Assembly: GCA_934276485.1 (NCBI GenBank)
Contig: CAKQTE010000096.1
Span: forward strand, 1-60,441
Reading direction: 5' to 3'
Source: an uncultured Spirochaetales bacterium
GTDB lineage: Bacteria > Spirochaetota > Spirochaetia > Sphaerochaetales > Sphaerochaetaceae
DNA length: 60,441 bases
The translations under genes were made by a program, and so were the position numbers. Below the pieces are notes generated by a model. The model saw only the letters and a program-made list of their open reading frames with translations. It was not told where the DNA came from and did no database searches. Of this stretch, positions 25,966-34,371 are shown one piece after another. How positions within the stretch are numbered: position 1 is the stretch's first letter; each line of letters begins with the position of its first letter.

Positions 25966-25994
25966 ATGGTATGCCACGACTTGACATAAGTCAA
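25966..25994 (-). promoter_or_regulatory. Promoter of the EF-G-like gene
   Basis: On the minus strand TTGACT (25989-25994) and TACCAT (25966-25971) are 17 bases apart. The -35 lies in the small palindrome TTGAC-4-GTCAA (25981-25994). Confidence 0.6.
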
Positions 25995-26010
25995 AACTTT
26001 TGTTTCAAAA

Positions 26011-26030
26011 TGTTGCCAAATGTTGCCAAA
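26011..26030. repeat. Two exact tandem decamers upstream of the EF-G-like promoter
   Basis: TGTTGCCAAA occurs twice in direct succession, about one helical turn apart, 17 bases upstream of the -35. The spacing would suit a regulator site; no regulator is known for it. Confidence 0.6.
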
Positions 26031-26097
26031 GAGGAAAAATGTTAAATTAAGAATGAAGTTTAGCCAATTTTTAAGGCTATCTTTTTATGTTTTTCAG

Positions 26098-26130
26098 AAA
26101 AAAAGCAATACCCAGTGAAGGATATTGCTT
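26098..26130 (-). terminator. Terminator of the mitochondrial-type EF-G gene
   Basis: Minus-strand reading: an 8-bp stem AAGCAATA/TATTGCTT (extendable by two G-C pairs past a bulge) followed by a run of seven T. Confidence 0.85.
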
Positions 26131-26149
26131 TGATTGATATTTCTATCAA

Positions 26150-28180
26150 TTAGTTCGACTTTTCTGCGTAGTGGTCGAACTCCATTGAGAAGTTTCCTCT
26201 ACCTTGGGTAGCGGATCTTAGAACAGTTGTGTAACCAAACATCTTCGATAGTGGTGCCTGTGCGATAACAAGGTCACTACCAACTCTTGATTCCATTGAT
26301 TCTACGATTCCACCTCTGCTGGTGATGGATGAGATAACGTCTCCGATATACTCAGATGGTGCCATAGCCTGAACCTTCATCACAGGTTCCATCATGATAG
26401 CTCCTGCTTCCTGACAAAGTCTGTCAAAGCCCATAGCAGCACAAGTTGTGAAAGCCATTGGAGTTGCTGTAAGCTCATCGTAGACAATCTTTGTAACATC
26501 GACTTCGATATCTGTTGTCTCGTAACCATATTGGATACCTGATGAGAATGCGCCCTCGATTCCAGCTTTGATAGCTTGGATTATATCCTCTGGGATATCA
26601 CGAGTGGATGCTGTGATCTTCAGCACATTTCCGCTCTTTGCTTCAAGAGGTTTGACACTCATCTCAAGCTCTGCATGGTTTTCCTTGTTGGCAATTATTC
26701 GATCAAATACCTCAACTCCGGAGTTTGCTTTCTTGATGCACTCCCTGTAAGATACCTGAGGATTACCAACACGAGCATCGATCTTCATTTCCTTTGTGAT
26801 TCTTGTTACAAGAACATCAAGATGCAATTCTCCCATTCCTGAAAGTATTAACTGTCCTGTTTCCTCGTCGTCCTTGTAGCTGAATGTTGGATCTTCCATT
26901 GCTAGGCTCTCAAGAGCTTTCTTGAGTTTAGCTTGGTCAGATGTAGTATTAGGCTCAATTGCAATTGAGATAACCGGGTTAGGGAAGATCATCTTCTCCA
27001 ATAGATATGGATGGTTCTCTGCACCAATTGTGTCTCCTGTTTGAGCAAGTTTGAATCCAACAATTACACCAATGTCTCCAGCTTTCAACTCCGAGATATC
27101 TTCTTCTCTCATTGAGTGCATTCTAAAGAGTCTGTTGATTCTTTCTTTCTTGCCCTTTGAGATATTATAGACAGCAACACCTTTTTTAAGTGTGCCTGAA
27201 TATACTCTGACAAAGCACATAGGACCTGCTTGTGGATCTACCTGAATCTTGAAAATAAGTGCTTCTAATGGCCCATTAGGATCATGCTTTAATGTCTCTG
27301 TCTTTTCATTCTTGACATTGATGATCTCCATCTCAGGCGCTTCAATAGGGGAAGGAAGAAGCTCTACAATTCCATCGAGAAGAGTCTGAACACCAATGTT
27401 TCTTAAGCTTGAACCAACGAACACTGGAAGAAGCTCCTGACGAATGGTGCACTTTCTGAGTGTTTTGATGATCATGTCTCTTGGGATATCTTCGCCGCTG
27501 AAGAACAATTCCATGATCTCATCATTGTAGCTGGAAACGGAGTCGATAAGCTTTTCATACCAAGTATTGACTTCGTCTTCCATCTCTTCTGGAATTTCAT
27601 GCTCTTCGATATCTAGACCCTGGGTATTAGAATCAAATGTTAGGTATTTCTTTCCAATTAAATCAATTACACCTGAAAAAGAGTTTTCGCTTCCAACTGG
27701 AATGAATAGTGGAACTGGATTTGCATTAAGCTTCTTTTCCATTTGCTCTAGCACTGAATAAAAGTTAGCTCCCATTCTATCCATCTTGTTGACAAATGCA
27801 ATTCTTGGAACTCTATAAGTATCTGCTTGGCGCCAAACTGTTTCAGTTTGAGGCTCTACGCCTCCAACTGCGCAGAATACGCCTACAGCTCCATCTAGAA
27901 CACGCAGGGATCTTTCAACTTCAGCTGTAAAGTCAACGTGTCCGGGAGTGTCGATGATGTTGATCTGATGATCTTTCCAAAAGCAAGTTGTAGCAGCGCT
28001 TGTGATAGTGATTCCTCTATCTTGCTCTTGCTGCATCCAGTCCATGGTTGCTTCACCATTATCAACTTCACCAATGCGGTGATTTTCACCTGTATAGAAT
28101 AGTATTCTTTCTGTTGTTGTAGTCTTTCCAGCATCAATATGAGCCATGATGCCTATATTGCGTATATTGTTATCGTCCAT
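26150..28180 (-). CDS. fusA: Elongation factor G (mitochondrial-type)
   Basis: 676 aa ribosomal translocase or recycling GTPase. G1 is AHIDAGKTTTTERI, switch I ends RGITITSAA, G3 is DTPGHVDF with the catalytic His, and G4 NKMD is intact. Domains II-V follow, ending GRGNFSMEFDHYAE. The N-terminus is only a few residues before the G domain, fitting the start at 28180. No Shine-Dalgarno is visible; instead a hairpin directly abuts the ATG. Spirochaetes often carry a pair of mitochondrial-type EF-Gs (spdEFG1/2) that split translocation and recycling; which of the two this is cannot be decided here. Confidence 0.93.
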   Translation of the reverse strand: MDDNNIRNIGIMAHIDAGKTTTTERILFYTGENHRIGEVDNGEATMDWMQQEQDRGITITSAATTCFWKDHQINIIDTPGHVDFTAEVERSLRVLDGAVGVFCAVGGVEPQTETVWRQADTYRVPRIAFVNKMDRMGANFYSVLEQMEKKLNANPVPLFIPVGSENSFSGVIDLIGKKYLTFDSNTQGLDIEEHEIPEEMEDEVNTWYEKLIDSVSSYNDEIMELFFSGEDIPRDMIIKTLRKCTIRQELLPVFVGSSLRNIGVQTLLDGIVELLPSPIEAPEMEIINVKNEKTETLKHDPNGPLEALIFKIQVDPQAGPMCFVRVYSGTLKKGVAVYNISKGKKERINRLFRMHSMREEDISELKAGDIGVIVGFKLAQTGDTIGAENHPYLLEKMIFPNPVISIAIEPNTTSDQAKLKKALESLAMEDPTFSYKDDEETGQLILSGMGELHLDVLVTRITKEMKIDARVGNPQVSYRECIKKANSGVEVFDRIIANKENHAELEMSVKPLEAKSGNVLKITASTRDIPEDIIQAIKAGIEGAFSSGIQYGYETTDIEVDVTKIVYDELTATPMAFTTCAAMGFDRLCQEAGAIMMEPVMKVQAMAPSEYIGDVISSITSRGGIVESMESRVGSDLVIAQAPLSKMFGYTTVLRSATQGRGNFSMEFDHYAEKSN

Positions 28181-28210
28181 AATGGCTACGATATCATAAA
28201 TCGAGCCATT
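28181..28210 (-). promoter_or_regulatory. Hairpin abutting the EF-G start codon
   Basis: An 11-bp stem with one bulged base (AATGGCT-A-CGAT / ATCG-AGCCATT, 7-base loop) ends at the base just before the EF-G ATG on the minus strand. It occupies the place where a ribosome binding site would be. Confidence 0.6.
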
Positions 28211-28247
28211 TGGACAATTTCTCTCTATATATGAAAAGGAAATGAGA

Positions 28248-30839
28248 CTACTTTTCTTTCCATTTCAAGGCTCTGATAGAGTTTAGAACAGCCAAGAATG
28301 TAACGCCTGTGTCTGCTAAAACGCCAAGCCACATGTTTGTAAGACCAAAGATTGCAAGTACAAAAACTATGAATTTTACAGCAAGTGAGAAATAGATATT
28401 CTCCTTTACTATGTTCTCGGTTTTCTTGGCAATTGAGATAGCCGTTGCAATTTGTGTGATATCGTCGTTCATTATAACAATATCCGATGATTCGATCGCA
28501 GCGTCTGAGCCAACGCCTCCCATTGCAATACCGACATCAACGCGCTTCAAGCTAGGAGCGTCATTGATTCCATCTCCTGCATATCCTAGTGTGATATCGT
28601 CTTTCATCAAGCTCTCAAGCTTATCAAGCTTATCGGAAGGAAGGAGGTCTCCATAAGCTTCATCCAGTTTTAGCTCGGATGAAATCTTCTGTGCTTTTTC
28701 GTCTCTGTCGCCGCTAAGCATAATGAGTTTCTTAACGCCTAGGCGCCTTAGTTTTTCGATAGCACTCTTTGTGGTTGGCTTGATTTTGTCATCGATAACA
28801 ATTGCACCATATAGCTCGCTGTCGTATGAGACATAGACAATTGTTCCATCGTCATTAATATCTGGCACATTGCTAGAGATCTTCTTGTTTCCAATCTTAA
28901 CGGTCTTTCCGTCTATTGTTCCCTCTATTCCAATTCCAGGAATTTCCTTTATTCCCTCTGCTTTATATAAATCGCCTTTGTAGTAGCTTGAGATCGCATT
29001 TGCAATAGGGTGGGAAGATAATGCCTCCAGTGTCGCAGCAAGCTTCAGGACATTTTCTTCATCACTCTTGTATGCATATATTTTCTGTACTTCAAACACA
29101 CCCTCTGTGAGTGTTCCTGTTTTGTCAAAAGCAAGCGCATTCATCTTTGAAAGCATCTGTATAGATGCATCCCCTTTGACAAGTATTGCATTCTTGGCAA
29201 AGCTTCCAAAGGATGCAAAGTAGGTAAGAGGAACTGACAAAACAAGTGCACATGGGCAAGATATTACAAGTAGAATACATGCTCTATATAATGAGTCAGA
29301 GAAATTCATCCACCCTAATAGTGCAGGAACGATAGCTAATAGAAGTGCACTTATTGTAACAACTGGAGTGTAGTAGCGAGAGAATCGAGTAATGAACTTC
29401 TCACTCTTTGCTTTCTTGGACTCACTCTCTTCAACAAGACGCAATATCTTTGATGCAGTGGAGTCTGAGTAATCCTTTGTAGTCTTTATCTTTAGAGTAC
29501 CATTTCCATTTATCGAACCAGATAGTACTGTGCTTCCTTCCGTTACCTTTACAGGAACAGGCTCTCCTGTGATAGCCTTAGTATCTATAAGCGATGTTCC
29601 TTCTATGACAACTCCATCGATAGAGACCTTTTCTCCAGCTTTTACAAGTATTGTGCTTCCTGCAGCAATATCTTCGCATCTTGTTGGAACGAACTTTCCA
29701 TCAAGCAGCATGTCGCATTGGTCTTCTGTAAGGCTCATTAAGCTCTCGATATTCTTTCTGGATTTTCCAACAGCGCGTGCTTGGAAATACTCTCCAATTT
29801 GATAGAAGATCATAACGCCAGCAGCTTCGTCGTAGGATGCAATAACCAGTGCTCCAATGGTAGCAATTGCCATCAGGAAGTTCTCATCAAAAACCTTTCC
29901 CTTGAAGATGTTCTTTACGGCTTTGATCAGGATGTCATAACCGCTTAGGATATAAGCACATATTGCAAATATAGGAAGCTTGAAGATTTCTCCTATCAAG
30001 AAGAGAATAATTGAACCTATTATCCTATATAGATTTACATCAATTTGTTTCTTTTGTTTGTCGTCAAGGAATTTCATGTCTTCCTCAACAAGCAAACATA
30101 GATCCTTTACCTCTTTTTCAGAAAGAGTTGTCTTTACATCCAATCTTCCCTTAGGGTAGTTAACTGTTGCCTTCTCGACATTTGGGTTTTCATTTAAAGC
30201 TTTCTCAACCTCGAGTGCGCACTCTGCGCAGTCTATGTCGATGCGGAATGTGTATGAATTTAATTTATCCAGAAAGATGATGTCATCTTCTGCTTCCGTT
30301 GCAAGTTTTTTGATCGTAGCACTATCTAAAGAGCTTTCTACTATAAGCTCTCCCTTAGGAAAATTGAAAGTAGCTTTGTCAATTTGAGGATTATTATTCA
30401 ATTCGCTCTCGACTTTCTTTGCGCAGTTTGCACAATCAATCTTTACATTGAATACATGCCTTGTGACTTTGTCCTCAAATGAGATATCGCTTTCGATCTC
30501 TTTTGCAAGGTGCTTTACTTCCTTTTCCTTTAAGAGAGTAGTGACCTTTAGCTCCCCCTTTGGAAAGTTGAATGATGCAGATAAGAAGTTCGAGTTGTTT
30601 TTCAATCCACACTCAACTTCGTTTGCGCACTCTGCGCAATCGATATCTGCCTTGAGTGTGTATTCATAATATCGATTCTTATCAGAAAGAAATGGGTACT
30701 TTTGTTCCAACTCATCCCTTGTTAGTTCCGATCTGACAGTTAGAGTATGTTGGTCTTTGTTGATAGTTATCTCATTAGAGCTTAGAGCTTCTATCTCGGA
30801 TGTGTATTTATCATCATATCTATATAGGTAGTGATTCAT
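28248..30839 (-). CDS. Zn/Cd/Pb-exporting P1B-type ATPase with three N-terminal metal-binding domains
   Basis: 863 aa heavy-metal pump of the inner membrane. Three ferredoxin-like HMA repeats carry C68/C71, C136/C139 and C204/C207, each in a DCAxC setting. The membrane part has the CPC ion-binding motif (528-530). The phosphorylation loop is DKTGTLT (Asp572), then HPIANA and GDGINDAP. The last helices hold ADTGVTFL, the Asp of ZntA/CadA-type (Zn, Cd, Pb) pumps; copper pumps differ here. GGAGGT lies 6 bases before the ATG. A palindromic operator overlaps its promoter, indicating metal-dependent control, plausibly by the SmtB-like protein at 6262. Three HMA domains are more than the single one usual in ZntA. 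Confidence 0.94.
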   Translation of the reverse strand: MNHYLYRYDDKYTSEIEALSSNEITINKDQHTLTVRSELTRDELEQKYPFLSDKNRYYEYTLKADIDCAECANEVECGLKNNSNFLSASFNFPKGELKVTTLLKEKEVKHLAKEIESDISFEDKVTRHVFNVKIDCANCAKKVESELNNNPQIDKATFNFPKGELIVESSLDSATIKKLATEAEDDIIFLDKLNSYTFRIDIDCAECALEVEKALNENPNVEKATVNYPKGRLDVKTTLSEKEVKDLCLLVEEDMKFLDDKQKKQIDVNLYRIIGSIILFLIGEIFKLPIFAICAYILSGYDILIKAVKNIFKGKVFDENFLMAIATIGALVIASYDEAAGVMIFYQIGEYFQARAVGKSRKNIESLMSLTEDQCDMLLDGKFVPTRCEDIAAGSTILVKAGEKVSIDGVVIEGTSLIDTKAITGEPVPVKVTEGSTVLSGSINGNGTLKIKTTKDYSDSTASKILRLVEESESKKAKSEKFITRFSRYYTPVVTISALLLAIVPALLGWMNFSDSLYRACILLVISCPCALVLSVPLTYFASFGSFAKNAILVKGDASIQMLSKMNALAFDKTGTLTEGVFEVQKIYAYKSDEENVLKLAATLEALSSHPIANAISSYYKGDLYKAEGIKEIPGIGIEGTIDGKTVKIGNKKISSNVPDINDDGTIVYVSYDSELYGAIVIDDKIKPTTKSAIEKLRRLGVKKLIMLSGDRDEKAQKISSELKLDEAYGDLLPSDKLDKLESLMKDDITLGYAGDGINDAPSLKRVDVGIAMGGVGSDAAIESSDIVIMNDDITQIATAISIAKKTENIVKENIYFSLAVKFIVFVLAIFGLTNMWLGVLADTGVTFLAVLNSIRALKWKEK

Positions 30840-30854
30840 TGTAGACCTCCATTA

Positions 30855-30894
30855 ATTTATCAATATATGAACAACTATTCATATATTAATAAAT
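30855..30894. promoter_or_regulatory. SmtB/CzrA-type 40-bp palindromic operator of the metal ATPase
   Basis: The core AATATATGAA (30862-30871) is a perfect inverted repeat with TTCATATATT (30878-30887) around a 6-base spacer. This gives the 12-2-12 ATATGAACA...TTCATAT form known for ArsR/SmtB zinc sensors. The arms extend to ATTTAT/ATAAAT, so 16 of 17 positions per arm pair. It covers the -10 region and sits 15 bases before the start codon. Confidence 0.82.
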
Positions 30895-30910
30895 CTATAG
30901 CCTTTGTCAA
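30883..30910 (-). promoter_or_regulatory. Promoter of the metal ATPase
   Basis: Minus strand: perfect TTGACA (30905-30910) and TAATAT (30883-30888) with 16 bases between them. The -10 lies inside the palindrome, so repressor binding would block polymerase. Confidence 0.7.
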
Positions 30911-30926
30911 TGAATAAAGACTCTAT

Positions 30927-32204
30927 TTATATGATATTCCGTTGATGATCGTATATTCCTCTCTTTCCACTCGCTACATATCCAAGAGAACAGGCGATGA
31001 ACAAGAGCCAAGGCTCGTTGTAATGGAATAGTTCCAAGCCGAGAGCGAAACATACAAGGGGAAGATTGGTTCCACCAGAGAGCATTATCAATGCTCCTAA
31101 AGATGCGAATGCTGGAGCAGGAAGAGAGAAAATGGATGCAAATGCATAGCCGAAAGTGCTTCCTAATACCAACAGGGGTACTACTTCTCCTCCTATGAAT
31201 CCAGCATTCATTGATAACAGTATTAGCAATGCTTTCAAGATGAATGCATACCAATCAACATCTCCAGAGATAGAAGAATACAATAGTCCTGTTGCAAGTC
31301 CATTGTAGTTAAGGTTTCCACTTAACTTGAAATATATGAATGTGATAGCAGCAAGGACAGTTGCAGGAATGGCTTTTGTGATCCATTGAGGAAGATGGCC
31401 ATAGCATCTTTCGCCAAGTTCTTTGCTCTCTTCCAAAGCGATGCAGAAGAAACGAACTACAAATCCTGCAATCAAGGAGAATGCAATCACCCAAAGCATA
31501 TTATTGATATTGAATTGAAGGGGTGCGTATTCAGGGATTACCATGATATGTGTCTTTAGCGCTGTTGTAACAAGAGTTGCAGCAAAGCTAGATAGCGTGC
31601 ATGGAATGATAGCATCCAATCTTACGATATCGGGAGATGCAAACTGCAGTCCAAATAGAGTTCCTGCAATAGGAGAGCCAAATAGGGACCCAAATGCAGC
31701 GGATGCTCCACTCATCATATAGTAAGCTGTTGTATCTGTATCCTTGAGTTTCAATGCTTTTGCGATTCTATTTTCCGTGCTATCGAGAATTGCGCCTGCA
31801 GATAGTCCTATCTGGACACCAACGCCTTCTTTACCAACAGATGCTCCCAACAGATGGGAGATAGATGCGCTTATGTATCCAACAACGCCCATCAATGGAT
31901 TTACATGTGCACTCTTTTGCTCTGTTGCAAGGTTCAAGGCTTTCTTCTCTTCCTGGCTATGGATCTGATCGATTGCGTATACAGTTGCTTTCTTGAAGTT
32001 TGCTCCAAATATCCTATATATATAATGTGTAGCTATGGCTCCTACGGGAAGCAGTAGAAACAGGTATGTATATTTTGCATTAAGCTTGGAAACGAAATGG
32101 ATGGTGTTTGCAAATACCATTATAAATAGGCCTGTAAGAAGGCCCACTGCAATGCCTCTGAAGGCATTATAAACAAAAGGAAACTTTTCTTGATTGTCGG
32201 ACAT
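30927..32204 (-). CDS. ClC-family anion transporter, possibly fluoride-type
   Basis: About 425 aa with 10 or more hydrophobic segments. It has the ClC filter motif GKEGVGVQIG with the gating Glu, and GSLFGSPIAGTLFG. The segment before it (SHLLGASVGKEG) lacks the GSGIP chloride motif. The C-terminal SGKRGIYDHQR resembles, from memory, the CLC-F fluoride/proton antiporter branch. The start is uncertain: ATGs at 32204 and 32222 fit the predicted transcript, while an ATG at 32294 would lie upstream of the minus-strand -10. No Shine-Dalgarno is clear for any. I see no fluoride riboswitch upstream. Confidence 0.82.
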   Translation of the reverse strand: MSDNQEKFPFVYNAFRGIAVGLLTGLFIMVFANTIHFVSKLNAKYTYLFLLLPVGAIATHYIYRIFGANFKKATVYAIDQIHSQEEKKALNLATEQKSAHVNPLMGVVGYISASISHLLGASVGKEGVGVQIGLSAGAILDSTENRIAKALKLKDTDTTAYYMMSGASAAFGSLFGSPIAGTLFGLQFASPDIVRLDAIIPCTLSSFAATLVTTALKTHIMVIPEYAPLQFNINNMLWVIAFSLIAGFVVRFFCIALEESKELGERCYGHLPQWITKAIPATVLAAITFIYFKLSGNLNYNGLATGLLYSSISGDVDWYAFILKALLILLSMNAGFIGGEVVPLLVLGSTFGYAFASIFSLPAPAFASLGALIMLSGGTNLPLVCFALGLELFHYNEPWLLFIACSLGYVASGKRGIYDHQRNII

Positions 32205-32259
32205 ACGGAAAATTGTAGCCATATTGCAAAATAGGAGCAAGATTGGATAGGTGTCTAAC

Positions 32260-32288
32260 TTGACAAGATTATACATTAATTGTTTACT
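32260..32288 (+). promoter_or_regulatory. Putative promoter of the rimP-nusA-infB operon
   Basis: A perfect TTGACA (32260-32265) is followed after 17 bases by TTTACT (32283-32288). It overlaps the divergent -10 of the ClC gene. Confidence 0.5.
32268..32273 (-). promoter_or_regulatory. Putative -10 of the ClC gene
   Basis: A perfect minus-strand TATAAT without a good -35. Its position implies a leader of about 40-57 bases to ATG 32222 or 32204. Confidence 0.4.
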
Positions 32289-32313
32289 ATACATAGTTTC
32301 ATTAAAGCAATTT

Positions 32314-32343
32314 AAGGGACCGGTTAACGGGTCCCTTTATTTA
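32314..32343 (+). terminator. Leader terminator/attenuator upstream of rimP
   Basis: An 8-bp stem AAGGGACC/GGTCCCTT with an 8-base loop, followed by TATTTA, lies between the promoter and rimP. No plus-strand gene precedes it, so it acts, if at all, within the rimP leader, as do the rimP leader terminators of gammaproteobacteria. Confidence 0.7.
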
Positions 32344-32356
32344 TGACTGGAGGAAT

Positions 32357-32851
32357 ATGCTTACAAAGGATGTTCAATCAAATTCACTTTATCAGGACAT
32401 CGAGAGCTTGATGAGCTCCATTGGACTTGATGTAGTAGAAGTGAGTTCGCAGGAAGTTAAGGGTAGTACTGTCTTGAGAGTATACCTATCTAAGAAGAAT
32501 CAGGATATTACGACAGATGACCTGGAGAGTGCTTATAACATTATCTTCCCTAGATACAATGTTATTTATTCCAATAGAGATCTTTCATTGGAAGTCACAA
32601 GCCCTGGCTTGCAGCGTAATCTAAAGGATTGGAATGAATTTTCCCTATTTGAGGGACGCGATGTAAGAGTATACTCTACTAAGTATTCTTCTTATGTAGT
32701 AGGAAGAATCGAGAAGGTAGATGGAGATCAACTCTTTCTAGGCGATTATCTAATTGAGGATAAGGGCGAGAAAGGGGAATCTATAACACTAGAATATAAA
32801 GATATAGCTAAAGCTAAGCTGGAATACAGATGGGAGGGCAGAAATGCTTGA
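32357..32851 (+). CDS. rimP: Ribosome maturation factor RimP
   Basis: 164 aa 30S assembly factor. It shows the family pattern of an N-terminal domain (IGLDVVEVSSQE...LRVYLSKK), then the conserved LEVTSPGLQRNLK and an SH3-like C-terminal half. GGAGG precedes the ATG. It overlaps nusA by 8 bases, the standard first position of this operon. Confidence 0.93.
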   Translation: MLTKDVQSNSLYQDIESLMSSIGLDVVEVSSQEVKGSTVLRVYLSKKNQDITTDDLESAYNIIFPRYNVIYSNRDLSLEVTSPGLQRNLKDWNEFSLFEGRDVRVYSTKYSSYVVGRIEKVDGDQLFLGDYLIEDKGEKGESITLEYKDIAKAKLEYRWEGRNA

Positions 32852-34340
32852 TTTGACCGAAGAAATCGCAGAGATGATGAGTATGAGAAACATGGACGAG
32901 ACTAAAGTCCAGGGTTTGATTACCGATATGTTGAAGAGTGCTTACAAGCGTAAGTATGGAACAGATGAGAACGCTGTTGTTAAGTTCTTTAACGAGAATG
33001 GCAGAAAGTATGTCGAGATCCTTGCTCAGAGAGAGGTCGTTCTTGAAGAGGATTGGTTCAATCCTATCTCCCAGATTCCACTTGATGAAGCTGTAGAGCT
33101 TGGTGGCGAGGATGTTGAAGTAGGCGATGTTCTTGAGATTGTTCTTGATCCAAAGAACTTCGAGTATTCAGCTGTACAGTCAGCTAAGCAGCGCGAGCAG
33201 CAGGTTGTTAAGGAATACAATACAGATAAGGTATATCTTGATGCAAAGGCTATGGAAGGAAAGCTTGTAATCGGAGAGATCAAGAGACAGACAAGAAACC
33301 AGGATTTCATGGTTAACTTGAATCTTGAAGGAACAGATGCTCTATTTCCTGTTAGAGGTCAGAGCCCAAGAGAAACATATGAAATTACTGATAAGCTAAA
33401 GTTCTATGTTGAGAAAGTTGACCGCGGAGACATGATCGAGAAGCGTGGCAGAGATGGCCAGATGCAGAAGAAGTCAAGAGGTGTTAGAATCCTACTGTCA
33501 CGTGCATCAAAGGAATTCATCAAGGCTCTTATCGAGAACGAAGTACCGGAGATCAGCTCAGGGGATGTAGAGATCAAGTCAATTGCTAGACAGGCTGGAA
33601 TGAGAACAAAGGTCGCTGTTGATACAAAGCGCACAGATATCGATCCAGTTGGTTCCACTGTTGGTAAGGCTGGAACAAGAATCCAGACTATCATGAGCGA
33701 GTGCGAAGGCGAGAAGATCGATGTTGTTCGCTATGACGAGGATCCTCTCATTTTCATTGCTAACGCATTGATCCCAGCTCAGGTCAAGAGAGTTGTTACA
33801 ATAGACCCTGCAACAAAGCACGTTGTTGCTATCGTAGATGATAGCCAGCAGGGTATTGCAATTGGACAGGGAGGAGTTAACGTAAAGCTTGCAAAGATGC
33901 TTTGTGACTGGAACATCGAAGTCAAGACACAGTCTCAATTCGATGAGATGGAACAGACACAGCAGATTTATGCTAACGTTGAGAACCTGTTTAAGAATGA
34001 CGATGAGACTGAAGAGGCAGAGGAGCCAGTACAGCTTACTAACGAGCAGATTGGTATTGCTGAAGATGAGACTCCTATCACAGACATCGGACTTGATGAT
34101 AAGCTAGTAAAGAAGCTTCATGATATGGATATCTGGTCAATTGAGGAGTTCTTTGAGTATTCAGATGAAGAGCTTAAGGAAGGCGGACTGGATGATGAAG
34201 AGATCGAAACTGTTCGTGGCAGTGTTGTAATCAGCGAAGAGGAAGACAACGAGGACTTCGAGTGCCCAATCTGTCATGCTACTTTGCCAGCTGGTACAAC
34301 AACATGTCCAAATTGTGGTGCAGAGTTTGAATTTGAGTAA
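32844..34340 (+). CDS. nusA: Transcription factor NusA with C-terminal zinc ribbon
   Basis: 498 aa elongation, termination and antitermination factor. An N-terminal RNA-polymerase-binding domain (about 1-130) is followed by an S1 domain (about 135-205) and two KH domains (about 215-370). An acidic stretch and a helix-hairpin-helix-like region (KLHDMDIWSIEEFFEYS) follow. The C-terminus adds a four-cysteine ribbon, CPICHATLPAGTTTCPNCG, which is not part of E. coli NusA. It is coupled to rimP by an 8-base overlap. Confidence 0.96.
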   Translation: MLDLTEEIAEMMSMRNMDETKVQGLITDMLKSAYKRKYGTDENAVVKFFNENGRKYVEILAQREVVLEEDWFNPISQIPLDEAVELGGEDVEVGDVLEIVLDPKNFEYSAVQSAKQREQQVVKEYNTDKVYLDAKAMEGKLVIGEIKRQTRNQDFMVNLNLEGTDALFPVRGQSPRETYEITDKLKFYVEKVDRGDMIEKRGRDGQMQKKSRGVRILLSRASKEFIKALIENEVPEISSGDVEIKSIARQAGMRTKVAVDTKRTDIDPVGSTVGKAGTRIQTIMSECEGEKIDVVRYDEDPLIFIANALIPAQVKRVVTIDPATKHVVAIVDDSQQGIAIGQGGVNVKLAKMLCDWNIEVKTQSQFDEMEQTQQIYANVENLFKNDDETEEAEEPVQLTNEQIGIAEDETPITDIGLDDKLVKKLHDMDIWSIEEFFEYSDEELKEGGLDDEEIETVRGSVVISEEEDNEDFECPICHATLPAGTTTCPNCGAEFEFE

Positions 34341-34371
34341 GAGAGATAGGGGAAGGTCAATCTAAAGTTAT

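Noticed and set aside
25929..25994. 22-codon extension of the EF-G-like protein
   Set aside because: It overlaps the promoter, and a strong AAGGAGG sits just before the ATG at 25928.
32204..32340. Fluoride riboswitch upstream of the ClC gene
   Set aside because: The conserved crcB-motif sequence blocks are not found on either strand.
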